A stretch of DNA of 64,000 nt from Microbacterium sp. 10M-3C3 (GTDB taxonomy: Bacteria > Actinomycetota > Actinomycetes > Actinomycetales > Microbacteriaceae), in assembly GCF_003931875.1 (NCBI RefSeq), contig NZ_CP034245.1, forward strand, positions 1,240,001 to 1,304,000, in the 5' to 3' direction. Position numbers and translations under genes: made by a program. The notes under the pieces are model-generated. The model did no database searches. It was given only the letters and a program-made list of their open reading frames with translations, and was not told the origin of the DNA. Shown here in pieces: positions 37,552-46,477 of the stretch; positions within the stretch are counted from its first letter, which is position 1; each line of letters begins with the position of its first letter.

Positions 37552-37557
37552 CGTCGC

Positions 37558-38898
37558 GTGGACGACCTCGAGCGCTTCCGCGCCCTGCTGCGAATTCCGA
37601 CGGTGTCGCACGCCGACGCGGCGCAGACGGATGCGGCGGCGTTCGCCGAGTTCCGCGACACGCTCGCGCGCCTGTACCCGCGCACGCACGAGGCGCTCGA
37701 GCGCGTGCCGCTGGGCGAGGGTGCGGGGGAGCCGGCGACGCTGCTGCTCCGGTGGCCCGGCCGCGTCGCCGAGGAGCCGCTCGTGCTCATGGCCCACCAG
37801 GACGTCGTGCCGGTCGTCGCGGACGAGTGGGCGCATCCTCCGTTCGCGGCGACGATCGTGGCCGGCCCCGACGGCGACGAGATCCATGCCCGCGGTGCGC
37901 TCGACGACAAGGCCGCGCTCGCCGCGATCCTCGAGGCCGTCGAAGGCCTCCTCGCGGCGGGCGTCGTCCCCTCCCGCGACGTGTGGCTGCTGTTCGGGCA
38001 CGACGAGGAGACGCACGGATCCGGCGCCCGCGCCGCCGTCGCGGAGCTCCGCCGCCGCGGCGTCTCGCCGGGCCTCGTGCTCGACGAAGGCGGTGCCGTG
38101 GTCGACGGCGTGCTCCCCGGGCTGCGCGCCCCGGCGGCGATGATCGGCGTCGCCGAGCGCGGCATCGCGACCGTCGTCCTCACGGCCCGCGAGGCGGGCG
38201 GCCACGCGTCGACGCCGCCGCGCATGCCGGCCACCGCCCGGCTCGCGCGCGCAGTCGACCGGCTCCGCCGACGCCCCTTCCCGGTGCGGCTGGCCGCCCC
38301 CGTGCGGGCGATGCTCGCCACGGCCGCCCGGCACGTGCCGCCGCCGCTTCGAACGGTCTTCGCCGCGGCCGGCCCGCTCGCACCGGTCGTGACGCGCGTG
38401 CTCGCGGCGCTCGGGCCCGAGACGAACGCGCTCGTGCGCACGACCGCGGTGGTGACCCGGCTCGAGGGCTCGCCCGCGCGCAACGTCCTCGCCACGTCGG
38501 CCCGCGCGTGGGTCAACGTGCGACTCCTGCCGGGCGACAGTCTCGCCGGCGTGCTCGCGCACGTGCGGCGGGCCGTCGCCGATCCGCTCGTCGAGGTGGA
38601 GCTCGAATCGGGCGACGAGCCGTCGCCGGTGTCGCCCTGGCGAGGGGCGCCGTGGCGGAGGCTCGCGCGCACCGTGGCCGAGACGCTCGGCGACGACGTC
38701 GTGGCGCTGCCGTACGTGCAGCTGGGCGCGAGCGACAGCCGCGCGTTCGCCGGCGTGGCCGAGCATGTCTACCGCTTCACGCCGTTCCGGATGACCCGGT
38801 CGGAGCGCGACGCGCTGCACGCCCCGGACGAGCGCATCCGGGTCGCCGCGTGGCGGGAGGGGATCGGCTTCTACCGCGCGTTGATTACCGCTGCGTGA
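37558..38898 (+). CDS. M20 family metallopeptidase (PM20D1/carboxypeptidase S-like)
   Basis: 446 residues, no signal peptide. Zinc ligands follow the M20 order: LMAHQDVVPV (His80), ARGALDDKAALAAILEAVE (bridging Asp), FGHDEETHGSGA (catalytic and ligand Glu), VLDEGGAVVDG, and the C-terminal His in VAEHVYRFTPF. The middle contains the dimerisation/lid domain with AGGHASTPPRMPA. Hydrolyses or forms N-acyl amino acids or dipeptides; exact substrate unknown. GTG start, leaderless promoter. Its end overlaps the convergent hypothetical gene by 14 bp. Confidence 0.9.
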   Translation: MDDLERFRALLRIPTVSHADAAQTDAAAFAEFRDTLARLYPRTHEALERVPLGEGAGEPATLLLRWPGRVAEEPLVLMAHQDVVPVVADEWAHPPFAATIVAGPDGDEIHARGALDDKAALAAILEAVEGLLAAGVVPSRDVWLLFGHDEETHGSGARAAVAELRRRGVSPGLVLDEGGAVVDGVLPGLRAPAAMIGVAERGIATVVLTAREAGGHASTPPRMPATARLARAVDRLRRRPFPVRLAAPVRAMLATAARHVPPPLRTVFAAAGPLAPVVTRVLAALGPETNALVRTTAVVTRLEGSPARNVLATSARAWVNVRLLPGDSLAGVLAHVRRAVADPLVEVELESGDEPSPVSPWRGAPWRRLARTVAETLGDDVVALPYVQLGASDSRAFAGVAEHVYRFTPFRMTRSERDALHAPDERIRVAAWREGIGFYRALITAA

Positions 38899-39439
38899 GG
38901 TCTGCGCCGGGCACGGGCCGCGGCGGCTCGTCGCTCACGCCCAGCAGGAAGGCCGCGATGTCGGCGGCGGGGGCGACGATCGCCGGGCCGGAGCCGAACG
39001 ACCACAGCGCGTCGCTCGCGCGCACGGTGTGACCGGCGATCGCAGCGCGCCGGTCGGCCGGCGCGTGCGCCGAAGCCCAGAACGCGACGACCCCCGCTAC
39101 GGCGGGATCCAGCTCCGGGTCGGCGTCGCGTTCGCGCGCCAGCGTCAGGAGCGCTCGCACGGTGCGCGCGAGGGCGCGCGTGCGGCGACGCCCGCCGCCG
39201 CGCACGGTCGCGGCGGCCGTGGCGAGGGCGGAGGCGGCGTCGTCGCCGGTGAGCGGCACGTCGTCGAGCCCCGCGTCGTCGAGGAAGCTGCGCGCCCGCG
39301 TCGCCCCGCCCTGCGCGGGCAGGAGCGCGATGGCGCGCTCGACGCAGTCGGCGACGGCCGCGCGGCGATCGGACGTGAGGCCGGACTCGTCCGCGCCGCT
39401 GCGCTGACTGAGCGGCAGGAAGCGTGCGAAATCGGCCAC
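38885..39439 (-). CDS. Hypothetical Ala-rich protein
   Basis: 184 residues, mainly helical, no membrane helix or signal. Starts VADFARFLPLSQRSGADES; middle is Arg/Ala-rich (GGGRRRTRALARTVRALLTLARERDAD); end has GSGPAIVAPAADIAAFLLGVSDEPP. No family recognised. I use the GTG at 39439 rather than the GTG at 39460 because TACACT lies exactly 6 nt before it, the leaderless arrangement seen at other genes here. Convergent with the M20 gene. Confidence 0.6.
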   Translation of the reverse strand: MADFARFLPLSQRSGADESGLTSDRRAAVADCVERAIALLPAQGGATRARSFLDDAGLDDVPLTGDDAASALATAAATVRGGGRRRTRALARTVRALLTLARERDADPELDPAVAGVVAFWASAHAPADRRAAIAGHTVRASDALWSFGSGPAIVAPAADIAAFLLGVSDEPPRPVPGADLTQR

Positions 39440-39445
39440 GCGGTC

Positions 39446-39451
39446 AGTGTA
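39446..39451 (-). promoter_or_regulatory. -10 element (TACACT) for the hypothetical gene
   Basis: TACACT ends 6 nt before the GTG at 39439; this spacing decides the start codon. Confidence 0.45.
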
Positions 39452-39466
39452 GGCGCGCACCGTCCG

Positions 39467-39524
39467 GATGTGACAGAGATGTGACAGAATCCGAGAGCCG
39501 CGCCCCGATCATGTGACAGTCACA
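39467..39524. promoter_or_regulatory. Autoregulatory LacI operator cluster
   Basis: A perfect 11-bp tandem repeat GATGTGACAGA (39467-39477, 39478-39488) is followed by the palindrome TGTGACAGTCACA (39512-39524). The half-site ATGTGA also forms the operator at 40663-40678. The half-sites start at 39468, 39479 and 39511, on roughly the same face of the helix. It lies in the leader of the LacI gene, so autoregulation is likely. Confidence 0.6.
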
Positions 39525-39574
39525 CGGAGCCGGTCGCCGCGCCGCGAGACGAGCGGGCCGGCAGGGGAGAGGCC

Positions 39575-40594
39575 ATGAGCGAGGACGCGGGAGCGCGACG
39601 CCCCAGCATCCGCGATGTCGCGCGCCTGGCCGATGTGTCGCACCAGACCGTCTCGCGCGTGCTCAACGACCACCCGAGCATCCGCCCGGAGACCCGTGCG
39701 CGCGTGCTCGAGGTCATGGCGCAGCTGCAGTACCGCCCCAACCGCGCCGCGCGCACGCTCGTGACCGCGCGGTCGCAGACCATCGGCATCCTCGCCGCCT
39801 CCAGCACGCAGTACGGCCCTGCTTCGAGCATCGCCGCGATCGAGGCGGCGGCGCGGGCGCGCGGGTACTGGGTGAGCACGGCGAACATCGAGGCGCGCGA
39901 CCCCGACTCGCTCGCGCAGGGCCTCGCCCACCTCATGGCCCAGGCGATCGAGGGCCTCGTCGTGATCGCGCCGCAGGTGCGCGTCATCCGGGCGATCGCC
40001 GCGCAGCAGCTGGACGTGCCCTACGTCACCCTGCAGTCCGCCGAACTCGATCCGGGGCACACGCTCTCCGTCGACCAGATCGCCGGTGCGCGGCTGGCCA
40101 CGCGGCACCTCATCGAGCTGGGCCACCGCCAGATCTACCACCTCGCCGGGCCGCAGGACTGGGTCGAGGCGGAGGCGCGCATGCGCGGCTTCCTCGAGGA
40201 GATGGCCGCGAGCGACATCCCCACCACCGCGCCGATCCTCGGGGACTGGACGGCGGACTTCGGCTACTACGCCGGCCGGGAGCTGCTGCGGGTGCGCGAT
40301 TTCACCGCGATCTTCTCGTCGAACGACCAGATGGCCCTCGGTCTCCTCCACGCCATCCGCGAGGAGGGCCTGGACGTGCCCGGCGACATCTCGATCGTCG
40401 GATTCGACGACATCCCCGAGGCCGCGCACTTCTCGCCGCCGCTCACGACCGTGCGCCAGGACTTCTCCGAGCTCGGACGCCGCTGCGTCGACCTGCTGCT
40501 CGGACCGGCGGATGCCTCGGCGCCCCCGGTGACGGGGTCGATCACCCCGGAGCTGGTCGTGCGGCTCTCGACCGGCCCCGTCGCGGCCCGCTGA
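39575..40594 (+). CDS. LacI-family regulator of the AraD/ChvE-type operon
   Basis: 339 residues. HTH and hinge in RRPSIRDVARLADVSHQTVSR and RPNRAARTLVTARSQ, then the effector domain with SADL-like segments IEGLVVIAPQVRVIRAI and GHRQIYHLAGPQDWVEA, ending with IVGFDDIPEAAHFSPPLTTV, the standard LacI C-terminal block. A GGGGAGAG ribosome binding site precedes the ATG. It sits immediately upstream of, and in the same direction as, the AraD-ABC operon; palindromes with ATGTGA arms lie before both. Likely inducer is L-arabinose or a derivative. Confidence 0.93.
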   Translation: MSEDAGARRPSIRDVARLADVSHQTVSRVLNDHPSIRPETRARVLEVMAQLQYRPNRAARTLVTARSQTIGILAASSTQYGPASSIAAIEAAARARGYWVSTANIEARDPDSLAQGLAHLMAQAIEGLVVIAPQVRVIRAIAAQQLDVPYVTLQSAELDPGHTLSVDQIAGARLATRHLIELGHRQIYHLAGPQDWVEAEARMRGFLEEMAASDIPTTAPILGDWTADFGYYAGRELLRVRDFTAIFSSNDQMALGLLHAIREEGLDVPGDISIVGFDDIPEAAHFSPPLTTVRQDFSELGRRCVDLLLGPADASAPPVTGSITPELVVRLSTGPVAAR

Positions 40595-40625
40595 CGGGCC
40601 GTTACCAAGCCGCAACCAACGCGAG

Positions 40626-40656
40626 TTGACAGCGGCGTCCCGGCCGCCGCTATAGT
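40626..40656 (+). promoter_or_regulatory. Sigma-70-type promoter of the araD-ABC operon
   Basis: TTGACA (40626-40631), 19-bp spacer, TATAGT (40651-40656). Both hexamers are close to consensus, unusually strong for this GC-rich genome. Confidence 0.7.
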
Positions 40657-40662
40657 TGCCCG

Positions 40663-40678
40663 ATGTGAACGGTCACAT
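40663..40678. promoter_or_regulatory. LacI operator ATGTGAACGGTCACAT
   Basis: 16-bp palindrome with 6-bp perfect arms and central CG, beginning 7 bp after the -10 box, so a bound repressor would cover the transcription start. Confidence 0.75.
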
Positions 40679-40713
40679 GGCCGGTCCGCGAACCTGACGA
40701 AGGAGTCCATCGC

Positions 40714-41448
40714 ATGAGCACCAGCGCGGAGGCGGAGCGTCCCGACGCATACGTGGCGGGCGTGAAGACCGAGGTCGCCGTCGCCCGCACGCGCTCCGAG
40801 GTCGCCGCCCTGCACGCCGAGCTCGTCCGCTACGGCCTCGTCGTGTGGACCGGGGGCAACGTCTCCCAGCGCGTCCCCGGCGCCGACCTCTTCGTCATCA
40901 AGCCGTCCGGCGTCTCGTACGACGACCTCGCGCCGGAGAACATGATCCTGTGCGACCTCGACGGCGTCGTCATCCCGGGGACCCCCGGCAGCGACCGCTC
41001 GCCGTCGAGCGACACCGCCGCGCACGCGTACGTCTACCGCAACATGCCCGAGGTCGGCGGCGTCGTGCACACGCACTCGACGTTCGCGACCGCGTGGGCC
41101 GCGCGCGGCGAGGAGATCCCGTGCGTCATCACCGCGATGGCCGACGAGTTCGGCGGCCCGATCCCGGTCGGCCCGTTCGCGATCATCGGCGACGACTCGA
41201 TCGGGCGCGGGATCGTCGAGACCCTCCGCGGCCACCGCTCGCGCGCCGTGCTGATGCAGAACCACGGCCCCTTCACGATCGGCTCGAGCGCGCGGGACGC
41301 GGTGAAGGCCGCCGTGATGCTCGAGGACGTCGCCCGCACCGTGCACCACGCGCGCCAGGCGGGCGACCTCATCCCCCTCCCGCAGGACGCGATCGACCGG
41401 CTCTTCGACCGGTACCAGAACGTCTACGGCCAGCAGACCCACAACTGA
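40714..41448 (+). CDS. araD: L-ribulose-5-phosphate 4-epimerase
   Basis: 244 residues, class II aldolase fold. VVWTGGNVSQRVPGADLFVIKPSGVSY is the phosphate-binding region, VGGVVHTHSTFATAW carries two Zn-ligand His residues, and VLMQNHGPFTIG supplies the third. The family's catalytic Asp and Tyr positions are consistent with DSDTAAHAYVYRN and FDRYQNVYGQ. It converts L-ribulose 5-phosphate to D-xylulose 5-phosphate. AAGGAG precedes the ATG. It heads an operon with a ChvE-type transporter; araA and araB are not in the window. Related fuculose aldolases share the fold, so araD is the best but not only reading. Confidence 0.88.
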   Translation: MSTSAEAERPDAYVAGVKTEVAVARTRSEVAALHAELVRYGLVVWTGGNVSQRVPGADLFVIKPSGVSYDDLAPENMILCDLDGVVIPGTPGSDRSPSSDTAAHAYVYRNMPEVGGVVHTHSTFATAWAARGEEIPCVITAMADEFGGPIPVGPFAIIGDDSIGRGIVETLRGHRSRAVLMQNHGPFTIGSSARDAVKAAVMLEDVARTVHHARQAGDLIPLPQDAIDRLFDRYQNVYGQQTHN

Positions 41449-41491
41449 ATAACGCACACCAAGACGAAGACGTCCCACGAAAGGAAACACA

Positions 41492-42616
41492 GTGAAAGCC
41501 AAGAAGGTCCTGTTCGCGGCTGTCGCCGCGGGTGCCCTCATGCTCAGCGCGTGCAGCGGCGGCGGCGGAACCGGCAGCGGCGGCGACGGCGGGGGAGACG
41601 GCGGCCTCATCGGCGTCGCGATGCCCACCAAGAGCTCCGAGCGCTGGATCCAGGACGGCGACGCCGTCAAGAAGACCCTGGAGGACCAGGGCTTCACCGT
41701 CGACCTCCAGTACGCCGAGGACGACATCCCCACGCAGGTGTCCCAGATCGAGAACATGATCACCAAGGGCGCCAAGGCCCTGATCATCGCCTCGATCGAC
41801 GGCACCACGCTGTCGGAGGTGCTGCAGAACGCCGCCGACGCCGACATCCCGGTGATCGCGTACGACCGCCTCATCCGCGACTCGGAGAACGTCAACTACT
41901 ACGCGTCGTTCGACAACTTCCTCGTCGGCCAGCAGCAGGCGTGGACGGTCCTCAACGGCCTGGGGCTCACGGAGCTGGACGGCACCGAGATCTCCGGTGC
42001 TCCGGCCGGTCCGTTCAACATCGAGCTGTTCGCCGGTTCGCCCGACGACAACAACGCCACCTTCTTCTGGAACGGCGCGATGGACGTCCTCGAGCCCTAC
42101 ATGGACAAGGGCGTGCTCAAGGTCAAGTCCGGCCAGACCGACTTCCAGCAGGCGGCGACGCTGCGCTGGGACGGCGAGACCGCGCAGAGCCGCATGGAGG
42201 ACATCCTGACGGCGAACTACTCGGACGGCTCGAAGGTCAACGCGGTGCTGTCGCCCTACGACGGCATCTCGCGCGGCATCATCTCGGCCCTCACCGACGC
42301 CGGCTACACCGTCGGCCCGGAGTGGCCGATCATCTCCGGTCAGGACGCCGAGGTCGACTCGGTCAAGGCGATCCTCTCGGGCGAGCAGTACGCGACGATC
42401 TTCAAGGACACGCGTGAGCTGGCGAAGGTCGCCGCCGACATGGCCGTGGCCGTGCTCAACGGCGACGAGCCCGACACCAACAACACCACCGACTACGACA
42501 ACGGTGTGAAGGTCGTGCCTTCGTACCTGCTGGCGCCGGTCCCGGTCGTGAAGGACAACGTCCAGGAGACGCTGGTGGACACCGGCTACTGGACCAAGGA
42601 GGAGCTCGGCCTCTGA
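41492..42616 (+). CDS. chvE: ChvE/MmsE-type multiple-sugar-binding lipoprotein
   Basis: 374 residues. Signal with lipobox LSAC (Cys21), then [17 protein letters not shown], the hallmark N-terminal block of ChvE-type monosaccharide binders, plus [36 protein letters not shown] and [16 protein letters not shown]. ChvE proteins bind L-arabinose, D-galactose, D-xylose and D-glucose. GTG start behind GAAAGGAAA. It follows araD by 43 bp and is separated from the ATPase gene by an intercistronic hairpin. Confidence 0.93.
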   Translation: MKAKKVLFAAVAAGALMLSACSGGGGTGSGGDGGGDGGLIGVAMPTKSSERWIQDGDAVKKTLEDQGFTVDLQYAEDDIPTQVSQIENMITKGAKALIIASIDGTTLSEVLQNAADADIPVIAYDRLIRDSENVNYYASFDNFLVGQQQAWTVLNGLGLTELDGTEISGAPAGPFNIELFAGSPDDNNATFFWNGAMDVLEPYMDKGVLKVKSGQTDFQQAATLRWDGETAQSRMEDILTANYSDGSKVNAVLSPYDGISRGIISALTDAGYTVGPEWPIISGQDAEVDSVKAILSGEQYATIFKDTRELAKVAADMAVAVLNGDEPDTNNTTDYDNGVKVVPSYLLAPVPVVKDNVQETLVDTGYWTKEELGL

Positions 42617-42635
42617 GGTCGCACTCTCCACGCGG

Positions 42636-42667
42636 CGGTGGACGGGGGCTCCGGCTCCCGTCCACCG
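42636..42667 (+). terminator. Intercistronic hairpin between chvE and mmsA-like genes
   Basis: CGGTGGACGGG (42636-42646) and CCCGTCCACCG (42657-42667), perfect 11-bp stem with a 10-nt loop. It starts 20 bp after the lipoprotein stop, matching the position of the hairpin at 34350-34378 in the other CUT2 operon. Confidence 0.75.
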
Positions 42668-42707
42668 TCGCGGCCCGCCCCACCCATCCCACGAGGAAGC
42701 GGAGAAC

Positions 42708-44234
42708 GTGTCACACAACATCCTTGAGATGCGCGACATCACCAAGACGTTCCCGGGCGTGAAAGCCCTCTCCAACGTCAACCTCGCCGTGCGCAGCGGT
42801 GAGATCCACGCCATCTGCGGCGAGAACGGCGCCGGCAAGTCGACGCTCATGAAGGTGCTGTCGGGGGTCTACCCGCACGGCAGCTACGACGGGCAGATCG
42901 TCTACGCCGGCGAAGAGGTGCAGTTCCGCAACCTCCGCGACAGCGAGGCCAAGGGCATCGTGATCATCCACCAGGAGCTGGCGCTGAGCCCGTACCTGTC
43001 GATCGCGGAGAACATCTTCCTCAACAACGAGCGCTCCAGCGCCGGCCTCATCGACTGGAACAAGACGAACTTCGAGGCGAAGAAGCTTCTGGACCGCGTG
43101 GGCCTGCGCGACAACCCCACCACCAAGATCAACCAGATCGGCGTCGGCAAGCAGCAGCTCGTCGAAATCGCCAAGGCGCTGTCGAAGGACGTCAAGCTCC
43201 TCATCCTCGACGAGCCGACCGCGGCGCTGAACGACGAGGACTCCGCTCACCTGCTCGAGCTCATCCTGCAGCTGAAGGCCGAGGGCGTGACGTCGATCAT
43301 CATCAGCCACAAGCTGAACGAGATCAAGCGCGTCGCCGACACCGTCACCGTCATCCGCGACGGCAAGACGATCGAGACGATCGCGAAGGACGACGTCACC
43401 GAGGACCGCATCATCAAGGACATGGTGGGTCGCGACCTCGAGCACCGGTACCCCGACCATGAGCCGCACATCGGCGAGGAGCTGCTGCGCGTCGAGGACT
43501 GGACCGCGCACCACCCGCAGGACCCGTCGCGCGTCATCGTCGACCACGTCTCGATCAACGTCCGCGCCGGCGAGATCGTCGGCATCGCGGGCCTCATGGG
43601 CGCCGGGCGCACCGAATTCGCGATGAGCCTGTTCGGGCACAGCTACGGCAGCCGCATCTCGGGCAAGGTCTTCATGCGCGGCAAGGAGATCAAGACGCGC
43701 ACGGTGGCCGAGGCCATCGAGAACGGCCTCGCCTACGCCACCGAGGACCGCAAGACCTACGGCCTGAACCTCATCGAGGACATCAAGCGGAACATCTCGA
43801 TGGCGTCGCTGCGCAAGCTCGAGAAGGCCGGCCTCGTCAACGACAACGAGGAGTACAAGGTCGCCAACGACTACCGCCGCGACCTGAACATCAAGGCGCC
43901 CAACGTGCTGGTCAAGACCGGGAAGCTCTCCGGCGGCAACCAGCAGAAGGTCGTCCTGTCGAAGTGGATCTACTCCGATCCCGATGTGCTCATCCTCGAC
44001 GAGCCCACCCGCGGCATCGACGTCGGCGCGAAGTACGAGATCTACACGATCATCAACAAGCTCGCCGCATCCGGGAAGGGGATCATCGTGATCTCCTCCG
44101 AGCTGCCCGAGCTCCTCGGCATCTCCGACCGCGTGTACGCCCTCTCGGAGGGACGCATCACCGGCGAGCTGCCCATCGAAGAAGCCACCCCCGAGTCCGT
44201 CCTCAAGCTCATGACCATGGAGAACCCCCGCTGA
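42708..44234 (+). CDS. mmsA: Multiple-monosaccharide ABC transporter ATP-binding protein
   Basis: 508 residues, two nucleotide-binding domains. First domain: Walker [10 protein letters not shown] (38-46), [15 protein letters not shown] and [12 protein letters not shown]. Second domain: degenerate Walker [10 protein letters not shown], as is normal for CUT2 ATPases, intact signature [14 protein letters not shown] and Walker [13 protein letters not shown]. It is the GguA/MmsA subtype by its ChvE and MmsB partners. GTG start after GAGGAAGCGGAGAA. The stop codon is the loop of a hairpin (44223-44243). Confidence 0.94.
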   Translation: MSHNILEMRDITKTFPGVKALSNVNLAVRSGEIHAICGENGAGKSTLMKVLSGVYPHGSYDGQIVYAGEEVQFRNLRDSEAKGIVIIHQELALSPYLSIAENIFLNNERSSAGLIDWNKTNFEAKKLLDRVGLRDNPTTKINQIGVGKQQLVEIAKALSKDVKLLILDEPTAALNDEDSAHLLELILQLKAEGVTSIIISHKLNEIKRVADTVTVIRDGKTIETIAKDDVTEDRIIKDMVGRDLEHRYPDHEPHIGEELLRVEDWTAHHPQDPSRVIVDHVSINVRAGEIVGIAGLMGAGRTEFAMSLFGHSYGSRISGKVFMRGKEIKTRTVAEAIENGLAYATEDRKTYGLNLIEDIKRNISMASLRKLEKAGLVNDNEEYKVANDYRRDLNIKAPNVLVKTGKLSGGNQQKVVLSKWIYSDPDVLILDEPTRGIDVGAKYEIYTIINKLAASGKGIIVISSELPELLGISDRVYALSEGRITGELPIEEATPESVLKLMTMENPR

Positions 44235-44243
44235 GCGGGGGTT
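44223..44243 (+). terminator. Hairpin whose loop is the mmsA stop codon
   Basis: AACCCCCGC (44223-44231), loop TGA (44232-44234), GCGGGGGTT (44235-44243): a perfect 9-bp stem with the stop codon as the 3-nt loop. It lies 14 bp before the permease ATG and could pause ribosomes or affect coupling. Confidence 0.7.
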
Positions 44244-44257
44244 CGGGAGACACACCA

Positions 44258-45478
44258 ATGACGAACACCACCGAAGCCGTCGGCGCGAAGGTCAACCCGC
44301 CGGAGAACAAGTTCACGAACTGGTTCACGCACGTGCTGTCCGACCTCGGCCGCAACGGCATCTTCATCGCCCTCATCGCCGTCGTGGCGCTGTTCGCGAT
44401 CCTCACCAACGGCATCCTGCTGCGCCCGCAGAACATCTCCAACCTCGTCGTGCAGAACGGGTACATCCTCGTTCTCGCGATCGGCATGGTGATGGTCATC
44501 ATCGCCGGCCACATCGACCTCTCGGTCGGCTCCGTCGCCGCCTTCGTCGGCGCCCTGTCGGGCGTCTTCGCGGTGAAGATGGGCATGCCGTGGTGGCTCG
44601 CGATCCTGCTCTCCCTCCTCATCGGCGCCGCCGTCGGTGCGTGGCAGGGCTTCTGGATCGCCTTCGTGGGCATCCCGGCGTTCATCGTGACGCTCGCGGG
44701 CATGCTCATCTTCCGAGGGCTCGCGCTCGTCGTGCTCGGCAACGCGAACATCGGCTCGTTCCCCACCGAGTACCGCGCCCTGGGCAACGGATTCCTCTCC
44801 GGGGTGTTCGGCGAGAGCGACCTCGACGTCTTCACGCTCGTGATCGGCGCCGTCGCGATCGTCGCGCTCTTCGTGCAGTCGTTCCGCACGCGCGCCGGCC
44901 GGCGCAAGTACGGCCAGGACGTCGAGCCGATCGTGTGGGTCATCGCGAAGCTCGTGCTCGTGTCGGCGGCCATCGCGTTCTTCACCTATTCGCTCGCGGC
45001 GTACAAGGGCATCCCGGTGACCCTCATCGTGCTCGCGGTGCTCGTGCTCGTGTACGGCATCGTCATGAACCGCACGGTGTTCGGCCGTCACATCTACGCG
45101 ATCGGCGGCAACCGCCACGCCGCGGAGCTGTCGGGCATCAAGACCCGCCGCGTGGACTTCTGGCTGTTCGTGAACATGGGCTTCCTGGCGGCCCTCGCCG
45201 GCCTCATCTTCACGGCGCGCCTGAACCTCGCCGGCCCCAAGGCCGGTGACGGCTTCGAGCTCGAGGCGATCTCGGCCGCGTTCATCGGCGGTGCCGCGGT
45301 GCAGGGCGGTGTCGGCACGATCGGCGGCGCGATCATCGGTGGTCTCATCATCGGTGTCCTGAACAACGGCATGTCGATCCTCGGCATCGGCATCGAGTGG
45401 CAGCAGGCCGTCAAGGGTCTCGTGCTGCTGCTGGCCGTCGCCTTCGACGTCTACAACAAGCGGCGCTCGGGCAACTGA
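44258..45478 (+). CDS. mmsB: Multiple-monosaccharide ABC transporter permease
   Basis: 406 residues, ten to twelve predicted helices. MVMVIIAGHIDLSVGSVAAFVGA and VGIPAFIVTLAGMLIFRGLALVVLG are the conserved CUT2 permease blocks, and NRTVFGRHIYAIGGNRHAAELSG the cytoplasmic loop. A long insert around DVFTLVIGAVAIVALFVQSFRTRAGRRKYG is typical of GguB/MmsB rather than RbsC. Forms the channel with MmsA and ChvE. Last gene of the operon, followed by a strong hairpin. Confidence 0.94.
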   Translation: MTNTTEAVGAKVNPPENKFTNWFTHVLSDLGRNGIFIALIAVVALFAILTNGILLRPQNISNLVVQNGYILVLAIGMVMVIIAGHIDLSVGSVAAFVGALSGVFAVKMGMPWWLAILLSLLIGAAVGAWQGFWIAFVGIPAFIVTLAGMLIFRGLALVVLGNANIGSFPTEYRALGNGFLSGVFGESDLDVFTLVIGAVAIVALFVQSFRTRAGRRKYGQDVEPIVWVIAKLVLVSAAIAFFTYSLAAYKGIPVTLIVLAVLVLVYGIVMNRTVFGRHIYAIGGNRHAAELSGIKTRRVDFWLFVNMGFLAALAGLIFTARLNLAGPKAGDGFELEAISAAFIGGAAVQGGVGTIGGAIIGGLIIGVLNNGMSILGIGIEWQQAVKGLVLLLAVAFDVYNKRRSGN

Positions 45479-45488
45479 TCCCGTACGC

Positions 45489-45525
45489 ACGACGCCCCCG
45501 TCCGGACTCCGGGCGGGGGCGTCGT
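45489..45525. terminator. 12-bp terminator hairpin after mmsB
   Basis: ACGACGCCCCCG (45489-45500) and CGGGGGCGTCGT (45514-45525), 13-nt loop, between convergent mmsB and the quinone oxidoreductase gene. No T-run. Confidence 0.75.
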
Positions 45526-45535
45526 CGTGCGCGGG

Positions 45536-46477
45536 TCAGGGGAGGAGGATGACCTTCCCATCCACACCGCTCTCCACGAGCCGGTGCGCTTCGGCGGCCT
45601 CCGCGAGCGGCAGGGACGGGCCGACCTCGACCGAGAACGCGCCGGCAGCCAGCAGCGGCAGCGCGACGGCGATCCCCTCACGGCGCCATGCCAGCTCCTG
45701 CAGAGTCAACGGATGCGGACTGCCGCCGCCGAACGCGCGGATTCCGACGCCGTCCGCGTCGGCGCCGCGCACGATCGTGGCGATGCGCGCACGGTCGGGC
45801 ACGAGCTCGATCGACGTGCGGAGCGCCTCGTCGGTGCCGGCTGCGTCCAGCGCGACGTCGACGCCGCCGGGCGCGAGCGTGCGGACGCGTTCGGCGAGGC
45901 CGACGCCGTAGCGGACGGTCTCCGCCCCGAGCGCCTGGAGGTCGCCCGCCCGACGGTCGGAGCACGTGGCGATGACCCGCGCGCCCCACAGCACGGCGAA
46001 CTGCACGGCGGCGCGGCCGACGGCACCTGAGCCGCCGTGCAGGAGCAGCGTGTCGCCCGGGCCGACAGCAAGCGAGCGCAGCGACTGATACGCCGTGCTC
46101 GTGGGCACGCCGACGGCTGCCGCGTCGACGGCGGACACCGCGGGCGGCCGCACGAACACGGTCGCGGCATCGGTCGTCACCTCCTCCGCGTACGTGCCCA
46201 GGGCGCCGCTGACGGCGACCGGCATGCCCGGGCGCCAGCCCGCCGCATCCGGGCCCACCGCGACCACGACACCCGCGCCGTCCGACCCGACCCGGCGATG
46301 GCCGTCGATCGGCGGCGACGGCCGCCGTCCGCCGCGCAGTTTGGCATCGATCGGGTTCACGCCCGCCGCCTCCAGCCGCACCCGAACCTGCCCCGGGCCG
46401 GGCTCGCCGGGGTCGATGTCGGCGATCTCGAGCACGTCGGGTCCGCCCAACTCTCGATAGACGACGGCTCTGCTCAT
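45536..46477 (-). CDS. Zinc-independent quinone-oxidoreductase-like MDR dehydrogenase
   Basis: 313 residues. MDR family: N-terminal GroES-like domain with ELGGPDVLEIADID and EAAGVNPIDAKLRGG, then a Rossmann domain LLLHGGSGAVGRAAVQFAVLWGARVIAT (the AxxGxxG-type NADPH site). The structural-zinc Cys cluster is absent, typical of the quinone oxidoreductase (QOR) branch. Probably reduces quinones or enals with NADPH. A GGAGGA ribosome binding site precedes the ATG, which overlaps the TetR stop, so the two are an operon. Confidence 0.92.
   Translation of the reverse strand: MSRAVVYRELGGPDVLEIADIDPGEPGPGQVRVRLEAAGVNPIDAKLRGGRRPSPPIDGHRRVGSDGAGVVVAVGPDAAGWRPGMPVAVSGALGTYAEEVTTDAATVFVRPPAVSAVDAAAVGVPTSTAYQSLRSLAVGPGDTLLLHGGSGAVGRAAVQFAVLWGARVIATCSDRRAGDLQALGAETVRYGVGLAERVRTLAPGGVDVALDAAGTDEALRTSIELVPDRARIATIVRGADADGVGIRAFGGGSPHPLTLQELAWRREGIAVALPLLAAGAFSVEVGPSLPLAEAAEAHRLVESGVDGKVILLP

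Noticed and set aside
35614..38820. 3.2-kb minus-strand frame that would extend the NYN protein upstream
   Set aside because: The upstream 781 codons are shadow of the oxidoreductase and M20 genes; NYN proteins begin at the MPDSQSARVAVYLDFDN block.
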